Numbered from the stretch's first letter, positions 1 to 9,592 are shown. The stretch: DNA of 25,017 bases from CAZTDU01 sp050248795 (GCA_050248795.1 JBFWRS010000045.1:1-25017); one strand, 5' to 3'. The notes: generated by a model not told the origin, from the letters alone. Translations and numbers: made by a program.

Positions 1-584
1 TCGAACCGAAGACCCGCTACAAGATGCTCGCGGCGCTGGTGATCCCGCGGCCGATCGCGTTCATCTCCACGCGCAGCGATAACGGCGTGGCCAACTGCGC
101 GCCGTTCTCGTTCTTCAACGTCATGTCTCAGGACCCGCCGCTGCTCGTCGTCAACATCGGCACGCGGGACGGCGGCGGCATCAAGGACACCGCGAGGAAC
201 ATCCTGCGCACCGGGGAGTTCGTCGTCAACCTGGTCGACGAGGCGACCGCGAACGGCATGCATATCGCGAGCGGCGAGTTCGCCGAGGACGAAAGCGAAT
301 TCGACCGGGCGGGTTTCACGCCGGTCGAGTCGTTGGTGGTGAAGCATCCGCGCATTGCGGAGTCGCCGGCTGCGTTCGAATGCCGCTTGTGGAAACGCAT
401 CGAGCTGCCGCGCGCGCGGGAGATCCTGTTCGGGGAGATCGTGCACCTGCACGCGCGCGAAGGGCTGATCGACCCGCAGACCCTGCGCATCAATGACGGC
501 GCCTACCAGCCGATCGGGCGCCTCTACGCCAACGGTTACTGCACCACGCGCCAGCGCTTCAAGCTTCCCGGCGCCCTTCCCTGA
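1..584 (+). CDS. Flavin reductase-like FMN-binding protein (5' end outside window)
   Basis: The reading frame is open from base 3 (EPKTRYK before the first Met at 24), so the true start lies to the left and only the C-terminal roughly 193 residues are seen. The segment VIPRPIAFISTR followed by NCAPFSFFNVMSQDPPLLVV is the typical start of the flavin reductase-like split-barrel domain, which binds FMN; the later GRLYANGYCTTRQRF is a usual C-terminal end for this family. Members use NAD(P)H to reduce free flavin or act as flavoproteins of unknown substrate, in the cytoplasm. Most members are about 190-220 residues, so little is missing. No partner monooxygenase is in view, so the role cannot be narrowed. 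The family call is firm; the substrate is unknown. Confidence 0.85.
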   Translation, partial: EPKTRYKMLAALVIPRPIAFISTRSDNGVANCAPFSFFNVMSQDPPLLVVNIGTRDGGGIKDTARNILRTGEFVVNLVDEATANGMHIASGEFAEDESEFDRAGFTPVESLVVKHPRIAESPAAFECRLWKRIELPRAREILFGEIVHLHAREGLIDPQTLRINDGAYQPIGRLYANGYCTTRQRFKLPGALP

Positions 585-644
585 CACGTTGCTCGCGGGC
601 TGGCCACAGTTGGTGGACAGCCGCATAAGAAGCTGGCAGGTGAT

Positions 645-664
645 TTGGTGCGTTTTCGCACCAA
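645..664. repeat. Perfect 8-bp inverted repeat (TTGGTGCG, TTTT loop, CGCACCAA)
   Basis: The arms at 645-652 and 657-664 are exact reverse complements around a TTTT loop, in the 152-bp gap between the flavin reductase gene and the GGDEF-EAL gene. No T-run follows on the plus strand, so a standard intrinsic terminator is not clearly supported. It could be a weak terminator for the upstream gene or an operator for the downstream one. The rest of the gap holds nothing else clear. Confidence 0.5.
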
Positions 665-700
665 TCGGCAGAATTTCCCCGGGTATTTCAATGTCATACG

Positions 701-728
701 TTGAACTGACGCAGGTCGGGGATAGCCT
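701..728 (+). promoter_or_regulatory. Possible sigma-70 promoter before the GGDEF-EAL gene
   Basis: TTGAAC at 701-706 resembles a -35 box (4 of 6). With a 16-bp spacer, TAGCCT at 723-728 could be a weak -10 (3 of 6). Transcription would then start within a few bases of the ATG at 737. This would fit the lack of any Shine-Dalgarno sequence there, giving a leaderless or near-leaderless message. The -10 is poor, so this is only a suggestion. Confidence 0.25.
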
Positions 729-736
729 ATCCGGCA

Positions 737-3154
737 ATGAGCCTGCGCGCCCGCATCCTGCTGCTCGTCCTCGCAGCCACGCTGATGCCGGTGCTCGCCA
801 TGACATGGCTGCTGTTCCAGCAGCGTGACCTGGACGTCGCGCAGGCGCGCGAGCAACTCGCTTCGATTGCCGAGGGCCTGGCCGAAGACCTGGAATACCG
901 CATCGCCGGCACGTCACAGTTGCTCTACGGCCTGGGCCGGGTGCCGATGCTCGCCAGCGGCACGAAGGAGCAGTGCTCGTCCTTCCTCGCCGACGTGCTG
1001 AGGGAGCATCCTCAGTACACCGGCATCCTCACCATCCTGCCGGACGGCGAACTGCATTGCGATTCGCTGCGCAGCGGCCGCGTGCTGCAGCTTTCGGACC
1101 GCGGCTACTTCAAGCGCGCGCTGGCCTCGGACAAGCACGTGGTCGAGCCGGTGTTCGGCCGCCTCACCGGCATCGCGGTACTGCAGATCGCCTACGCGGT
1201 CAGGGACGGCGAAGGCCAGTCGCAGTACGTGCTGCTGGCATCTCTCAACCTCGACCAGTTCGCGCAGGCGGGAAACACCGCGCTTCCGCATGCAGGCACG
1301 GTGTTCCGGATATGGGACGCGAAGGGCAGGATCCTGGTGCGCAGTCCGCCGGCCGGCAAGAACCAGCTGGGCAAGCCGTACCCGGACGTCGAGGTAAACC
1401 AGCGCGTGCTGGCTCCAGGGCTGGGCCACAGCGTCACTTTCGCGGCAGCCGGCGGCGCGCAGATCTGGTCGGCGGCAGCGCTGCCGCGTACCCGCGACAC
1501 CGGATTGCGCCTGACGCTGGACATTCCCACCGCGCAACTTAGCCAGGCCGCCGACCGCCAGTTCCTCGAAGCGCTGCTGTTGCTCGCCGCGCTGTCGGTG
1601 GCGATCGTCGCCGCCGCGATCGCGCTTGCCGAGTACTCAGTGCGGCGCCAGGCCGCGCGCCTGGTGCAGGCGGTGGCGCGCATCGACGCCGGCGACCTCG
1701 GCACGCGCATCGGCGCCCCCTACCCGCGCGGCGAGCTTGGCGAGGTAATGGCGGCGCTGGACCGCACCGCGAGCTCGCTCGAGACGCAGCGCGAGGAGAT
1801 CCGGCGCTACAACGAGAAGCTCGTCAGCCAGGCGAGCCACGATGCGCTGACCGGGCTTGCCAACCGCAACCTGCTGGCCGACCGCCTGCACCAGACCCTG
1901 GTGCACGCCGGGCGCACCGGGCGCATGGCGGCGGTGCTGCTGCTGGACCTGGATCGCTTCAAGACGGTCAACGACAGCCTCGGGCACAAGGTCGGCGACG
2001 AGATGCTGCAGGAGGTCTCCTCGCGCCTCACCGGCTGCGTGCGCGACGGCGACACGGTGGCACGCCTGGGCGGCGACGAGTTCGTCGTCGTGCTCTCGGA
2101 CCTTGCGCGCATCGCGGACGCGGTTCCGGTCGCCGAGAAGGTGCTCGCCGCGATCGCCGCGCCGCTCGCCGTCGGCGGGCGCGAGTTCGTCGGCAGCGCG
2201 AGCATCGGCATCAGCGGCTTCCCGCACGACGGCCGCGACGCCGACACGCTGCTGCGCAACGCCGACGTCGCCATGTACCGCGCCAAGGCGGAAGGCGGCA
2301 ACCGCCACGCCTTCTTCACGCAGGAAATGAACGCCCGCGTGCTCGAGCGGCTCGAGATCGAGGCAGGCTTGCGGCGCGCGATCGAACGCGACGAGCTGGT
2401 GCTGCACTACCAGCCCATCGTCGATGCCCGCAGCCGCCGCATCACCAGCGCCGAAGCGCTGGTGCGCTGGCAGCATCCGGAACGCGGCCTGATTCCGCCC
2501 GGCCGCTTCATCTCCGTGGCCGAGGAATCCGGGCTCATCGTGCTGGTCGGCGCATGGGTGCTGAACGCGGTCTGCTCGCAGGTCGCCGCGTGGCGGCGGG
2601 CCGGCCTCGACGGGCTGCGGGTGGCCGTAAACCTGTCCGGCCGGCAGTTCGCCGAGCAGGACCTTGCCCAGACCGTAGGCAACCTGCTGCAACGCACCGG
2701 ATGCCCTGCAGGGTCGCTCGAACTCGAGATCACCGAGAGCATGATCATGCGCAACCCGGATGCCGCGTTGCACACCATGCACCGGATCGACAACTTGGGC
2801 GTCAGCCTGTCGATCGACGATTTCGGCACCGGCTACTCGTCGCTGTCGTACCTGAAGCGCTTTCCGGTCAGCAAGCTGAAGATCGACCGCTCATTCGTGC
2901 GCGACATCCACCTTGATGCCGACGACGCCACCATCGTCGAGGCGATCGCGGCGCTGGCGAAGAAGCTCGAGCTCGGCATCGTCGCCGAGGGCGTCGAGAC
3001 CGAGGAACAGCTCGAATACCTGGTTTCCCTTGGCTGCGACGAGTGCCAGGGCTTCCTCTTCAGCCGCCCCGTTCCGGCGGCAGAGTTCGCGGCACTGCTG
3101 CGAGCCGACCCTGCAGGGCAGGCGCGCCAACACGCGGCCGGCGAAATCACGTAA
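737..3154 (+). CDS. Membrane sensor diguanylate cyclase/phosphodiesterase (Cache-HAMP-GGDEF-EAL)
   Basis: An 805-residue inner-membrane protein that should make and/or break cyclic di-GMP in response to an external signal. In order: a membrane segment at about residues 7-27; a periplasmic Cache-like sensor at about 30-270; a second membrane segment at about 277-299; HAMP to about 352; GGDEF at about 366-530; EAL at about 545-785. The cyclase motif GGDEF (445-449) is intact, and RDGD (436-439) lies exactly five residues before it, which is the product-binding inhibitory I-site. The phosphodiesterase residues also look intact: EAL at 573-575, then ELEITES, SIDDFGTGYSS, KIDRSFV and VAEGVET. Both activities are therefore possible from sequence. 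No Shine-Dalgarno sequence precedes the ATG. The ligand cannot be predicted. Confidence 0.93.
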   Translation: MSLRARILLLVLAATLMPVLAMTWLLFQQRDLDVAQAREQLASIAEGLAEDLEYRIAGTSQLLYGLGRVPMLASGTKEQCSSFLADVLREHPQYTGILTILPDGELHCDSLRSGRVLQLSDRGYFKRALASDKHVVEPVFGRLTGIAVLQIAYAVRDGEGQSQYVLLASLNLDQFAQAGNTALPHAGTVFRIWDAKGRILVRSPPAGKNQLGKPYPDVEVNQRVLAPGLGHSVTFAAAGGAQIWSAAALPRTRDTGLRLTLDIPTAQLSQAADRQFLEALLLLAALSVAIVAAAIALAEYSVRRQAARLVQAVARIDAGDLGTRIGAPYPRGELGEVMAALDRTASSLETQREEIRRYNEKLVSQASHDALTGLANRNLLADRLHQTLVHAGRTGRMAAVLLLDLDRFKTVNDSLGHKVGDEMLQEVSSRLTGCVRDGDTVARLGGDEFVVVLSDLARIADAVPVAEKVLAAIAAPLAVGGREFVGSASIGISGFPHDGRDADTLLRNADVAMYRAKAEGGNRHAFFTQEMNARVLERLEIEAGLRRAIERDELVLHYQPIVDARSRRITSAEALVRWQHPERGLIPPGRFISVAEESGLIVLVGAWVLNAVCSQVAAWRRAGLDGLRVAVNLSGRQFAEQDLAQTVGNLLQRTGCPAGSLELEITESMIMRNPDAALHTMHRIDNLGVSLSIDDFGTGYSSLSYLKRFPVSKLKIDRSFVRDIHLDADDATIVEAIAALAKKLELGIVAEGVETEEQLEYLVSLGCDECQGFLFSRPVPAAEFAALLRADPAGQARQHAAGEIT

Positions 3155-3163
3155 CCTCGCGCG

Positions 3164-3913
3164 ATGCTCCGGGGGGAGATCGCAGTCTGCGCCGGCCTCG
3201 TGCTGGCCCTGCCGGCCGTCAGTGTGAAGGCGGCCGATCCGCGCTACTTCGCGCTCACGCCCGAGGTCACGCGCGCCCTCGTCATGCGCGCCGAGCCAGC
3301 AACGAGCGGACGCCGGGTGGGAGAAGTCCCCGCCGGCGCCAACGGGCTGGAGAACAAGGGCTGCAGGGGCGCGAGCGATGTCGCCTGGGACCACCTGTCG
3401 CGCGGGATTCGCGAGGCAATGGCGCGCGAGCGCTGGTGCCGCGTGCGCTACGACGGCCGCGAGGGCTGGGTCGCGGCGCGCTTCCTGCGCGAGGGCAGCG
3501 CACCGACCGCAGCCGCCGGCAGGACCACGCTTGCCGCCACGCCAGGCAGCCCAGGGGCCGGCATCGCCCCCGGCGACGGCAAGCTGATCGGCATCGAGTG
3601 GCGCCTCGCGCAGGTCGGCGGCATCGAGACGCGCAGTTCGGTGGCGTGGATCCGTTTCCGCGACAACGGCGACATCGAAGGCCATACCGGCTGCAACCGG
3701 CTGCGCGCCACCTTCGTCGCCGGCACGACCGCGCTGCGCATCGGACCGCTAACCTCGACGCGCATGGCATGCACCGACGATGCCGCATCCGCGCAGGAAA
3801 ACCTGCTGCTGGGCGCACTCGAGGCGACAGAGGCACACCAGGTCGCGAATGGCGCGCTGCGGCTCTTCGACGCGGGCGGCGCGGTGCGCGCGGTATTGAG
3901 GCCGGCGCGCTGA
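3164..3913 (+). CDS. Exported SH3-like plus META domain protein
   Basis: A 249-residue protein with an apparent signal peptide (hydrophobic core at about 7-20, likely cleavage after VKA at 21-23). Residues of about 30-108 look like a bacterial SH3 domain (ALVMRAEPATSGR early, WCRVRYDGREGWVAARFL at the end). Residues of about 138-249 form a META/HslJ-type domain, shown by GHTGCNRL (173-180), GPLTSTRMACT (194-204) and the following ENLLLGALE helix. META proteins are periplasmic or outer-membrane heat-shock and envelope proteins of poorly known biochemistry. The start is 9 bp after the c-di-GMP enzyme stop, so the two are probably co-transcribed. No strong ribosome binding site is seen, suggesting coupling. 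It ends 4 bp from the converging permease gene. The domain calls are good; the function is unknown. Confidence 0.85.
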   Translation: MLRGEIAVCAGLVLALPAVSVKAADPRYFALTPEVTRALVMRAEPATSGRRVGEVPAGANGLENKGCRGASDVAWDHLSRGIREAMARERWCRVRYDGREGWVAARFLREGSAPTAAAGRTTLAATPGSPGAGIAPGDGKLIGIEWRLAQVGGIETRSSVAWIRFRDNGDIEGHTGCNRLRATFVAGTTALRIGPLTSTRMACTDDAASAQENLLLGALEATEAHQVANGALRLFDAGGAVRAVLRPAR

Positions 3914-3917
3914 ACCG

Positions 3918-4675
3918 TCAGGATTTCAGCCGGTACCCGGTCCTGAAAATCCACGTCACGGCGGCGAGGCAGGTGACGAGGAAGCCGAGCGTCGCCGCCA
4001 GGCTCACGCCCACGTGCACGTCGGCCGCGCCGTAGAAGGTCCAGCGGAAGCCGCTGATCAGGTACACCACCGGGTTGAACAGGCTGAAGGTGCGCCAGGC
4101 CGGCGGCAGCATGTCGATGGAGTAGAACGCACCGCCGAGGAACGTCAGCGGCGTCACCACCAGCATGGGAATGAAGTTCAGTTGCTCGAATCCTTCCGCC
4201 CAGACGCCGAGGATGAAGCCGAACAGGCAGAAGCTCACGGCGGTAAGCACCAGGAACGCGAGCATCCACCACGGGTGCAGGATGCTCACCGGCACGAACA
4301 GGTACGCGGTGGCGAGGATCACCAGCCCGAGGATCACCGACTTCAGCGCCGCTGCGCCCACGTAGCCCAGCACCATCTCCAGCGGCGACACCGGCGCCGA
4401 CAGGACCTCGTAGATGGTGCCGGTGAAGCGCGGCAGGTAGATGCCGAAGGCGGCATTGGTCAGGCTCGCGGTGAGCACCGACAGCATGATCAGGCCGGGC
4501 ACGATGAAGGCGCCGTAGCTGATGCCGTCGACCTCGGTCATGCGCGAGCCGATCGCGGCGCCGAAGACGATGAAATAGAGCGAGGTCGTGAGTACCGGCG
4601 CCACCAGGCTCTGCCACAGCGTGCGCCTCGCGCGCGCCATCTCGAAACGGAAGATCGCCAGCACCGCGTGGGTAT

Positions 4676-4679
<4 letters not shown>
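3918..4679 (-). CDS. yadH: ABC-2 type transporter permease, YadH-like
   Basis: A 253-residue integral inner-membrane protein with about six hydrophobic segments. It closely resembles the E. coli YadH pattern: SLYFIVFGAAIGSRM near the start, YGAFIVPGLIMLSVLT, then TPLTFLGGAFYSIDMLPP, and NPVVYLISGFRW near the end. It should form the membrane channel of an exporter with the ATPase encoded just upstream; their genes overlap by ATGA (start at 4679, upstream stop at 4676-4678), indicating translational coupling. Related pairs include NodIJ and various lipid, polysaccharide or drug exporters, so the substrate cannot be assigned. The family is firm; the symbol rests on resemblance only. Confidence 0.92.
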
Positions 4680-5617
<938 letters not shown>

Positions 5618-5618
5618 G

Positions 5619-7610
5619 CTATGCCCACATGCTACGCAGCTTCGCAGCCACATCCACCGCCGCGCCCGCTGCCGCTGCTTCGGATGCTTCGCGGCCGTCC
5701 GACCATGCCACTTCGTCGAAGCATGCCAGTACAGCCGGCGTCAGGAAGCGGCTCCTCGCGCCATAGACATGGCGATCGCCGCTGCGCGACTGCTGCGTCA
5801 CGTAGTACTTCATCGGCGCGACGAGTTCCAGCCCGGCTTTCGCCCGCGTCAGCGCCACGTACAGCAGGCGCCGCTCCTCTTCGACCTGCTCCGGCTTGCC
5901 GGCGGAGAATTCGTTCGGGAAGTTGCCATCCGCGACGTTCAGCACGTATACGCTGTCCCACTCCTGCCCCTTGGCCGAATGCACCGTCGAGAGCACCAGG
6001 TAATCCTCGTCCAGGTACGGCTCGCCGGCGAGATCGCTGGTGGCGCTCGGCGGGTCGAGCGCCAGTTCGCTGAGGAAGCTTTCACGATCGGCATGCGACT
6101 CGGCGGCGCGCTGCAGCTGCACCAGGTCTGCCGCGCGCACCGCCGCGGCATCGTAGCGCTGCTCCAGCACCGGCTCATACCATGCGCGCACGCGCCCGAT
6201 CTGCCCGGGCCAGGGCGTGGCCGGGTCGCCGAGGAAGCGCATCAGGTCGTTGAAACCGGCTGAAGGACTGTCCAGCGCCGCCCAGGCATGGCCCGCCGCC
6301 TCGAAGCCGGTGTACACGCGCTCCGCGATCTTCGGCCCCACGCCCGGCAGCAACTGCAGCGCGCGGAACGCAGCGACGCGGTGCTTCGGGTTGTCCGCCC
6401 AGCGCAGCACCGCCAGCAGGTCCTTCACGTGCGCCGCCTCGAGGAATTTCAGCCCGCCGTACTTCACGTACGGAATGTTCCGCCGCACCAGTTCGAGTTC
6501 CAGCGCATCGGCTTGATGCGAACTGCGGAACAGCACCGCCTGGCGGCGCAGCGCCACGCCCTGCTCGCGCGTCTCGAGCACGCGCGTGACCACGTACTGC
6601 GCCTGCGCCGCATCGTCCGCGACGCTGACGTAGCGCGGCCGCTCGCCTTCGCGCCGGCGGCTGCGCAGTTCCTTCTGGTACTGTCGCGTGGCCTCGCGCA
6701 TCAGTGCGTTGGCTGCGTCCAGCAGCGGTTGCGTGGCGCGGTAGTTTTCCTCCAGCGTCACCACGTCGGCGCGGTACTGCGCCGCGAAATCGAGGATGTT
6801 CTGCACCGTGGCGGCGCGAAACGCGTAGATCGACTGCGCATCGTCGCCGACCACCGTAAGCCCGGCGCCATCCGGCCGCAGCTGCGCGAGGATCTGCGCC
6901 TGCAGCACGTTGGTGTCCTGGTACTCATCCACCAGCACGTGGTCCCAGGCGGCGCCGATCTCGCGCGCGAGCGCCTCGTCGCCCATCATCGCGTGCCAGT
7001 AGAGCAGCAGGTCGTCGTAATCCAGCGCCTGGTTGGCGAGCTTTCTCTCGACGTACGCGGCAAACAGCGTCTTCAGCTCGGCTCCCCATTCCGCGCACCA
7101 GGGGAACGCCGCTTGCAGCGTCTGCTCGAGCGTGCCCTGCGTATTGACGCAATGCGAATAGATGGCGAGGCAGGTGTCCTTGCGCGGGAAGCGCTTCTCC
7201 GACTTCGACAGCCCCAGTTCATGCCGCGCCAGGTCGAGCAGGTCCGCGGCATCGCCGCGGTCGAGCACGCTGAAGCTTTCGTCCAGTCCGACGCGGGCGG
7301 CATGCCGCCGGATCAGGCGGTTCGCCACCGCATGGAAGGTGCCGCTCCAGGTCAGGCGCGCGGCCTTCAGCGCGTCGCCGGCGATGCGCTGCGCCCGCCG
7401 CGTCATCTCCAGCGCCGCGCGCCTGGAGAAGGTCAAGAGCAGCACCCGCTCGGGCGCCGCCCCATGCAGCAGGAGGTGCGCGACGCGGTGCGCCAGCGTG
7501 TTCGTCTTGCCGGTGCCCGCGCCGGCGATGATCAGCAGCGGCCCGCAGCCCGCCTGTGCCGCCTGCCGCTGGCGCGGATTCAGCCTGTCGAACGCCTCGA
7601 TCGCTCCCAT
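5619..7610 (-). CDS. UvrD/Rep/PcrA-family ATP-dependent DNA helicase
   Basis: A 663-residue superfamily 1A 3'-5' helicase, expected to unwind DNA during repair or replication restart. Visible motifs: the Q-motif region LNPRQRQAAQ (10-19), Walker A GAGTGKT (30-36), LLTFSRRAALEMTRR (motif Ia), VDEYQDTN (motif II, about 225-232), VVGDDAQSIYAFRAA (motif III), LEENYRAT (motif IV), TVHSAKGQEWDSVYVLNV (motif V, about 541-560) and EEERRLLYVALTRAK (motif VI, about 585-600). It is shorter than UvrD (about 720 residues) and lacks a long C-terminal tail, so it may be a paralogue rather than the mismatch-repair UvrD; I therefore give no symbol. It is the first gene of a unit with the downstream ABC exporter. 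No Shine-Dalgarno sequence precedes the start. Confidence 0.92.
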   Translation of the reverse strand: MGAIEAFDRLNPRQRQAAQAGCGPLLIIAGAGTGKTNTLAHRVAHLLLHGAAPERVLLLTFSRRAALEMTRRAQRIAGDALKAARLTWSGTFHAVANRLIRRHAARVGLDESFSVLDRGDAADLLDLARHELGLSKSEKRFPRKDTCLAIYSHCVNTQGTLEQTLQAAFPWCAEWGAELKTLFAAYVERKLANQALDYDDLLLYWHAMMGDEALAREIGAAWDHVLVDEYQDTNVLQAQILAQLRPDGAGLTVVGDDAQSIYAFRAATVQNILDFAAQYRADVVTLEENYRATQPLLDAANALMREATRQYQKELRSRRREGERPRYVSVADDAAQAQYVVTRVLETREQGVALRRQAVLFRSSHQADALELELVRRNIPYVKYGGLKFLEAAHVKDLLAVLRWADNPKHRVAAFRALQLLPGVGPKIAERVYTGFEAAGHAWAALDSPSAGFNDLMRFLGDPATPWPGQIGRVRAWYEPVLEQRYDAAAVRAADLVQLQRAAESHADRESFLSELALDPPSATSDLAGEPYLDEDYLVLSTVHSAKGQEWDSVYVLNVADGNFPNEFSAGKPEQVEEERRLLYVALTRAKAGLELVAPMKYYVTQQSRSGDRHVYGARSRFLTPAVLACFDEVAWSDGREASEAAAAGAAVDVAAKLRSMWA

Positions 7611-7636
7611 GGGCGCGAGTGTAGGCTGGTACTGTG

Positions 7637-7664
7637 TTTATATCCACCCCCGGCAGCGGTTCAG
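7637..7664 (-). promoter_or_regulatory. Possible promoter for the helicase-ABC unit
   Basis: On the minus strand CTGAAC (7664-7659) and TATAAA (7642-7637) are separated by 16 bp, in the 91-bp gap between the divergent helicase and cnoX genes. The -10 is good and the -35 is weak. Predicted transcription would begin about 20 bases before the helicase ATG. Confidence 0.35.
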
Positions 7665-7701
7665 GCTTGTATTCCCCGGCCTCCGCCCCCATATTGCTGC
7701 G

Positions 7702-8442
7702 ATGGACATCACAACCGCCGGATTCGAAGCCGAGGTGCTGGAAGCCTCGAAGACCCTGCCCGTCGTCGTCGATTTCTGGGCGCCGTGGTGTGGGCCCTGC
7801 CGCGCGCTGACGCCGACCCTGGAGAAGGTGGCGGCCGACTACCCGGGCCGCGTGAAGCTCGTCAAAGTGAACTCGGACGAGAACCAGGAACTGTCGCAGG
7901 CTTTCGCGGTGCGCTCGATCCCGAACGTCATCGCCTTCAAGGGCGGCAAACCGGTGGCGCAGTTCATGGGCGCGCAGCCGGAAGGCCAGGTGCGCGCGTT
8001 CTTCGACAAGTTGCTGCCGAGCGCCGCCGAGGTCGCGCTGGCAAATGCCGAGTCACTCTTCAAGGCGGGGAAACTCGACGAAGCCGAGGCCGAGCTGGCC
8101 AAAGTCCAGGCCGACATGGCGCTGGATGCGAGCGTGGCGGCACTGAAGCAGGCGATCGCCTATGCGCGCGCGGGCAAGAGCGGCCCAAGCGAGGAAGAAC
8201 TGCGGAAAGCCCTCGCCGCCAATCCGGCGGACCACCAGGCGCGCTGCGCGCTCGCCGCACTGCACGCCGGCGCGCACCGCTACCGCGAGGCAATGGACGA
8301 ACTGCTGGAGATCGTGCGCCGCGCCAAGGACTGGCAGGACGGCGAAGCGAGAAAGCAGATGGTCGCTCTGTTCAGTCTTGCTGCCGACCAACCGGAGCTG
8401 GTGTCGGAGTACCGCCGGAAGCTTTCCTCGGCGCTGTACTGA
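7702..8442 (+). CDS. cnoX: CnoX/YbbN-type thioredoxin-TPR co-chaperone
   Basis: A 246-residue cytoplasmic protein. Residues 1 to about 110 form a thioredoxin domain with the complete active site WCGPC at 29-33, VKVNSDENQEL and VRSIPNVIAFKGG (the cis-proline loop). Residues of about 112-246 are alpha-helical with TPR-like repeats (ANAESLFKAGKLDEAEAELAK; the AANPADHQARCALAALHAG region). This arrangement is that of CnoX (formerly YbbN), which protects substrates from oxidation and passes them to GroEL or DnaK. The E. coli protein has lost the usual CxxC pair, whereas this one keeps it and is likely redox-active. The start at 7702 gives the usual thioredoxin N-terminus; the same frame stays open far upstream, but that part overlaps the helicase antisense and is not family-like. 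Confidence 0.92.
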   Translation: MDITTAGFEAEVLEASKTLPVVVDFWAPWCGPCRALTPTLEKVAADYPGRVKLVKVNSDENQELSQAFAVRSIPNVIAFKGGKPVAQFMGAQPEGQVRAFFDKLLPSAAEVALANAESLFKAGKLDEAEAELAKVQADMALDASVAALKQAIAYARAGKSGPSEEELRKALAANPADHQARCALAALHAGAHRYREAMDELLEIVRRAKDWQDGEARKQMVALFSLAADQPELVSEYRRKLSSALY

Positions 8443-8546
8443 CAAGGCGGCGGGTCGCCGCGGCTTCACTGGCGGCCGGTGCTCCTGTACGCTTGCGCGT
8501 CCCGAGTGGCAAGCACCCTGACGGCAAAGGAGCCTCGAGCGCAACG

Positions 8547-9551
8547 ATGAGAGCAATGATCTTCGAAGAGCATGGTCCGGTGGCCAACCTGCGCCTGGCC
8601 GAGCTGCCCGACCCGGTTCCGGCCGAGGGTGAGGTAATGATCCGCGTGCGCGCCATCGCGCTCAACGGCTTCGACCCCATGATCCTTGCACGGATACCGG
8701 GCATCAAGACGCCGCTGCCGATGATCCCCGGCGGCGATGTCGCGGGGGAGATCGTCGGTTTCGGACCCGGCGGCGACGCCACCGGCCTGGCGAAGGGCAT
8801 GCCCGTAATGGTCAATCCCTTGCTTCCCGGCGGCGTGCTGGGCGAAACCGTGCGTGGCGGCGCCTGCGATTACCTTTGCCTGCCGATGACAAATGCCATC
8901 AGGCTTCCCGACGCGGTCAGCTTCGAGGACGCCGCCGCCTTGCCCATCGCATACGGCACGGCGCACCGCATGATGATCACGCGCGGCCAGGTGAAAAAGG
9001 GAGACAAGGTACTCGTGCTCGGGGCCACCGGCGGGGTCGGTGTCTGTTGCGTCCAGCTGGCAAGGCTCCAGGGGGCGGAGGTTGCCGCGTGCACCAGCTC
9101 CGCATCGAAGGCGGCCATGCTCAAGTCGATCGGCGCGGACCATGTCATCAATGTCAGCGAGACCGACTATTTCGAGGCGGTCAAGGGCCTGTGGGGCAAG
9201 CCCAAGGTCTGGGGCGAAAGCGGCGGCGCCGACCTGGTGGTGAATTTCGTCGGCGGCGATGACTGGGCCAAGTCGTTGCGATGCGTCAAGCGCGACGGCA
9301 AGCTGCTCACATGCGGCGCCACCAACGGCTTCAATCCCCCGACGGACATCCGCTACATCTGGTCGTTCGAGCTCAATGTGATGGGCTCCAACGCCTGGAC
9401 GAACGAGGACCTCATCAGCCTGCTCGAGCTCGTGGCGACGGGCAGGATGTCGCCGGTCAAGTCGTCGGTGCGCCCCGTCGAGGAACTGGCGGTCTCCTTC
9501 CAGGAGATGATCGACCGCAAAGTCTTCGGCAAGGCGATCCTGACCCTGTAA
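8547..9551 (+). CDS. Medium-chain NAD(P)-dependent oxidoreductase (quinone oxidoreductase type)
   Basis: A 334-residue medium-chain dehydrogenase/reductase. The N-terminal GroES-like fold is shown by MIRVRAIALNGFDPMIL and PMIPGGDVAGEIVGFG (59-73), and the Rossmann dinucleotide loop by VLVLGATGGVGVCCVQLA (155-172). Catalytic zinc ligands of alcohol dehydrogenases are not evident, which fits quinone reductases or enoyl-CoA reductases that use NADPH. AAAGGAG at 8526-8532 is a candidate ribosome binding site, somewhat far (14 bases) from the ATG at 8547; an ATG at 8556 is an alternative. It is followed 41 bp later by the acyl-CoA synthetase gene, suggesting a role in reducing a CoA-linked or related intermediate. 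The family is certain; the substrate is unknown. Confidence 0.9.
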   Translation: MRAMIFEEHGPVANLRLAELPDPVPAEGEVMIRVRAIALNGFDPMILARIPGIKTPLPMIPGGDVAGEIVGFGPGGDATGLAKGMPVMVNPLLPGGVLGETVRGGACDYLCLPMTNAIRLPDAVSFEDAAALPIAYGTAHRMMITRGQVKKGDKVLVLGATGGVGVCCVQLARLQGAEVAACTSSASKAAMLKSIGADHVINVSETDYFEAVKGLWGKPKVWGESGGADLVVNFVGGDDWAKSLRCVKRDGKLLTCGATNGFNPPTDIRYIWSFELNVMGSNAWTNEDLISLLELVATGRMSPVKSSVRPVEELAVSFQEMIDRKVFGKAILTL

Positions 9552-9592
9552 CGGGCGGGCACGCCCTTTCGAAGCGGAGAATCCCGACCAAC

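Noticed and set aside
6288..8546. Open frame of more than 1,000 codons on the plus strand running across the helicase region into the oxidoreductase gene
   Set aside because: Only the part from 8547 matches a known family. The upstream part is antisense to the helicase and then overlaps cnoX in another frame; its Arg/Gln/His-rich composition is typical of a high-GC shadow frame.
8443..8546. Short inverted repeats (GCTTGC/GCAAGC, GGTGCT/AGCACC) before the oxidoreductase gene
   Set aside because: Arms are six bases with long spacers and no promoter-like boxes nearby; this is within chance for such GC-rich DNA.
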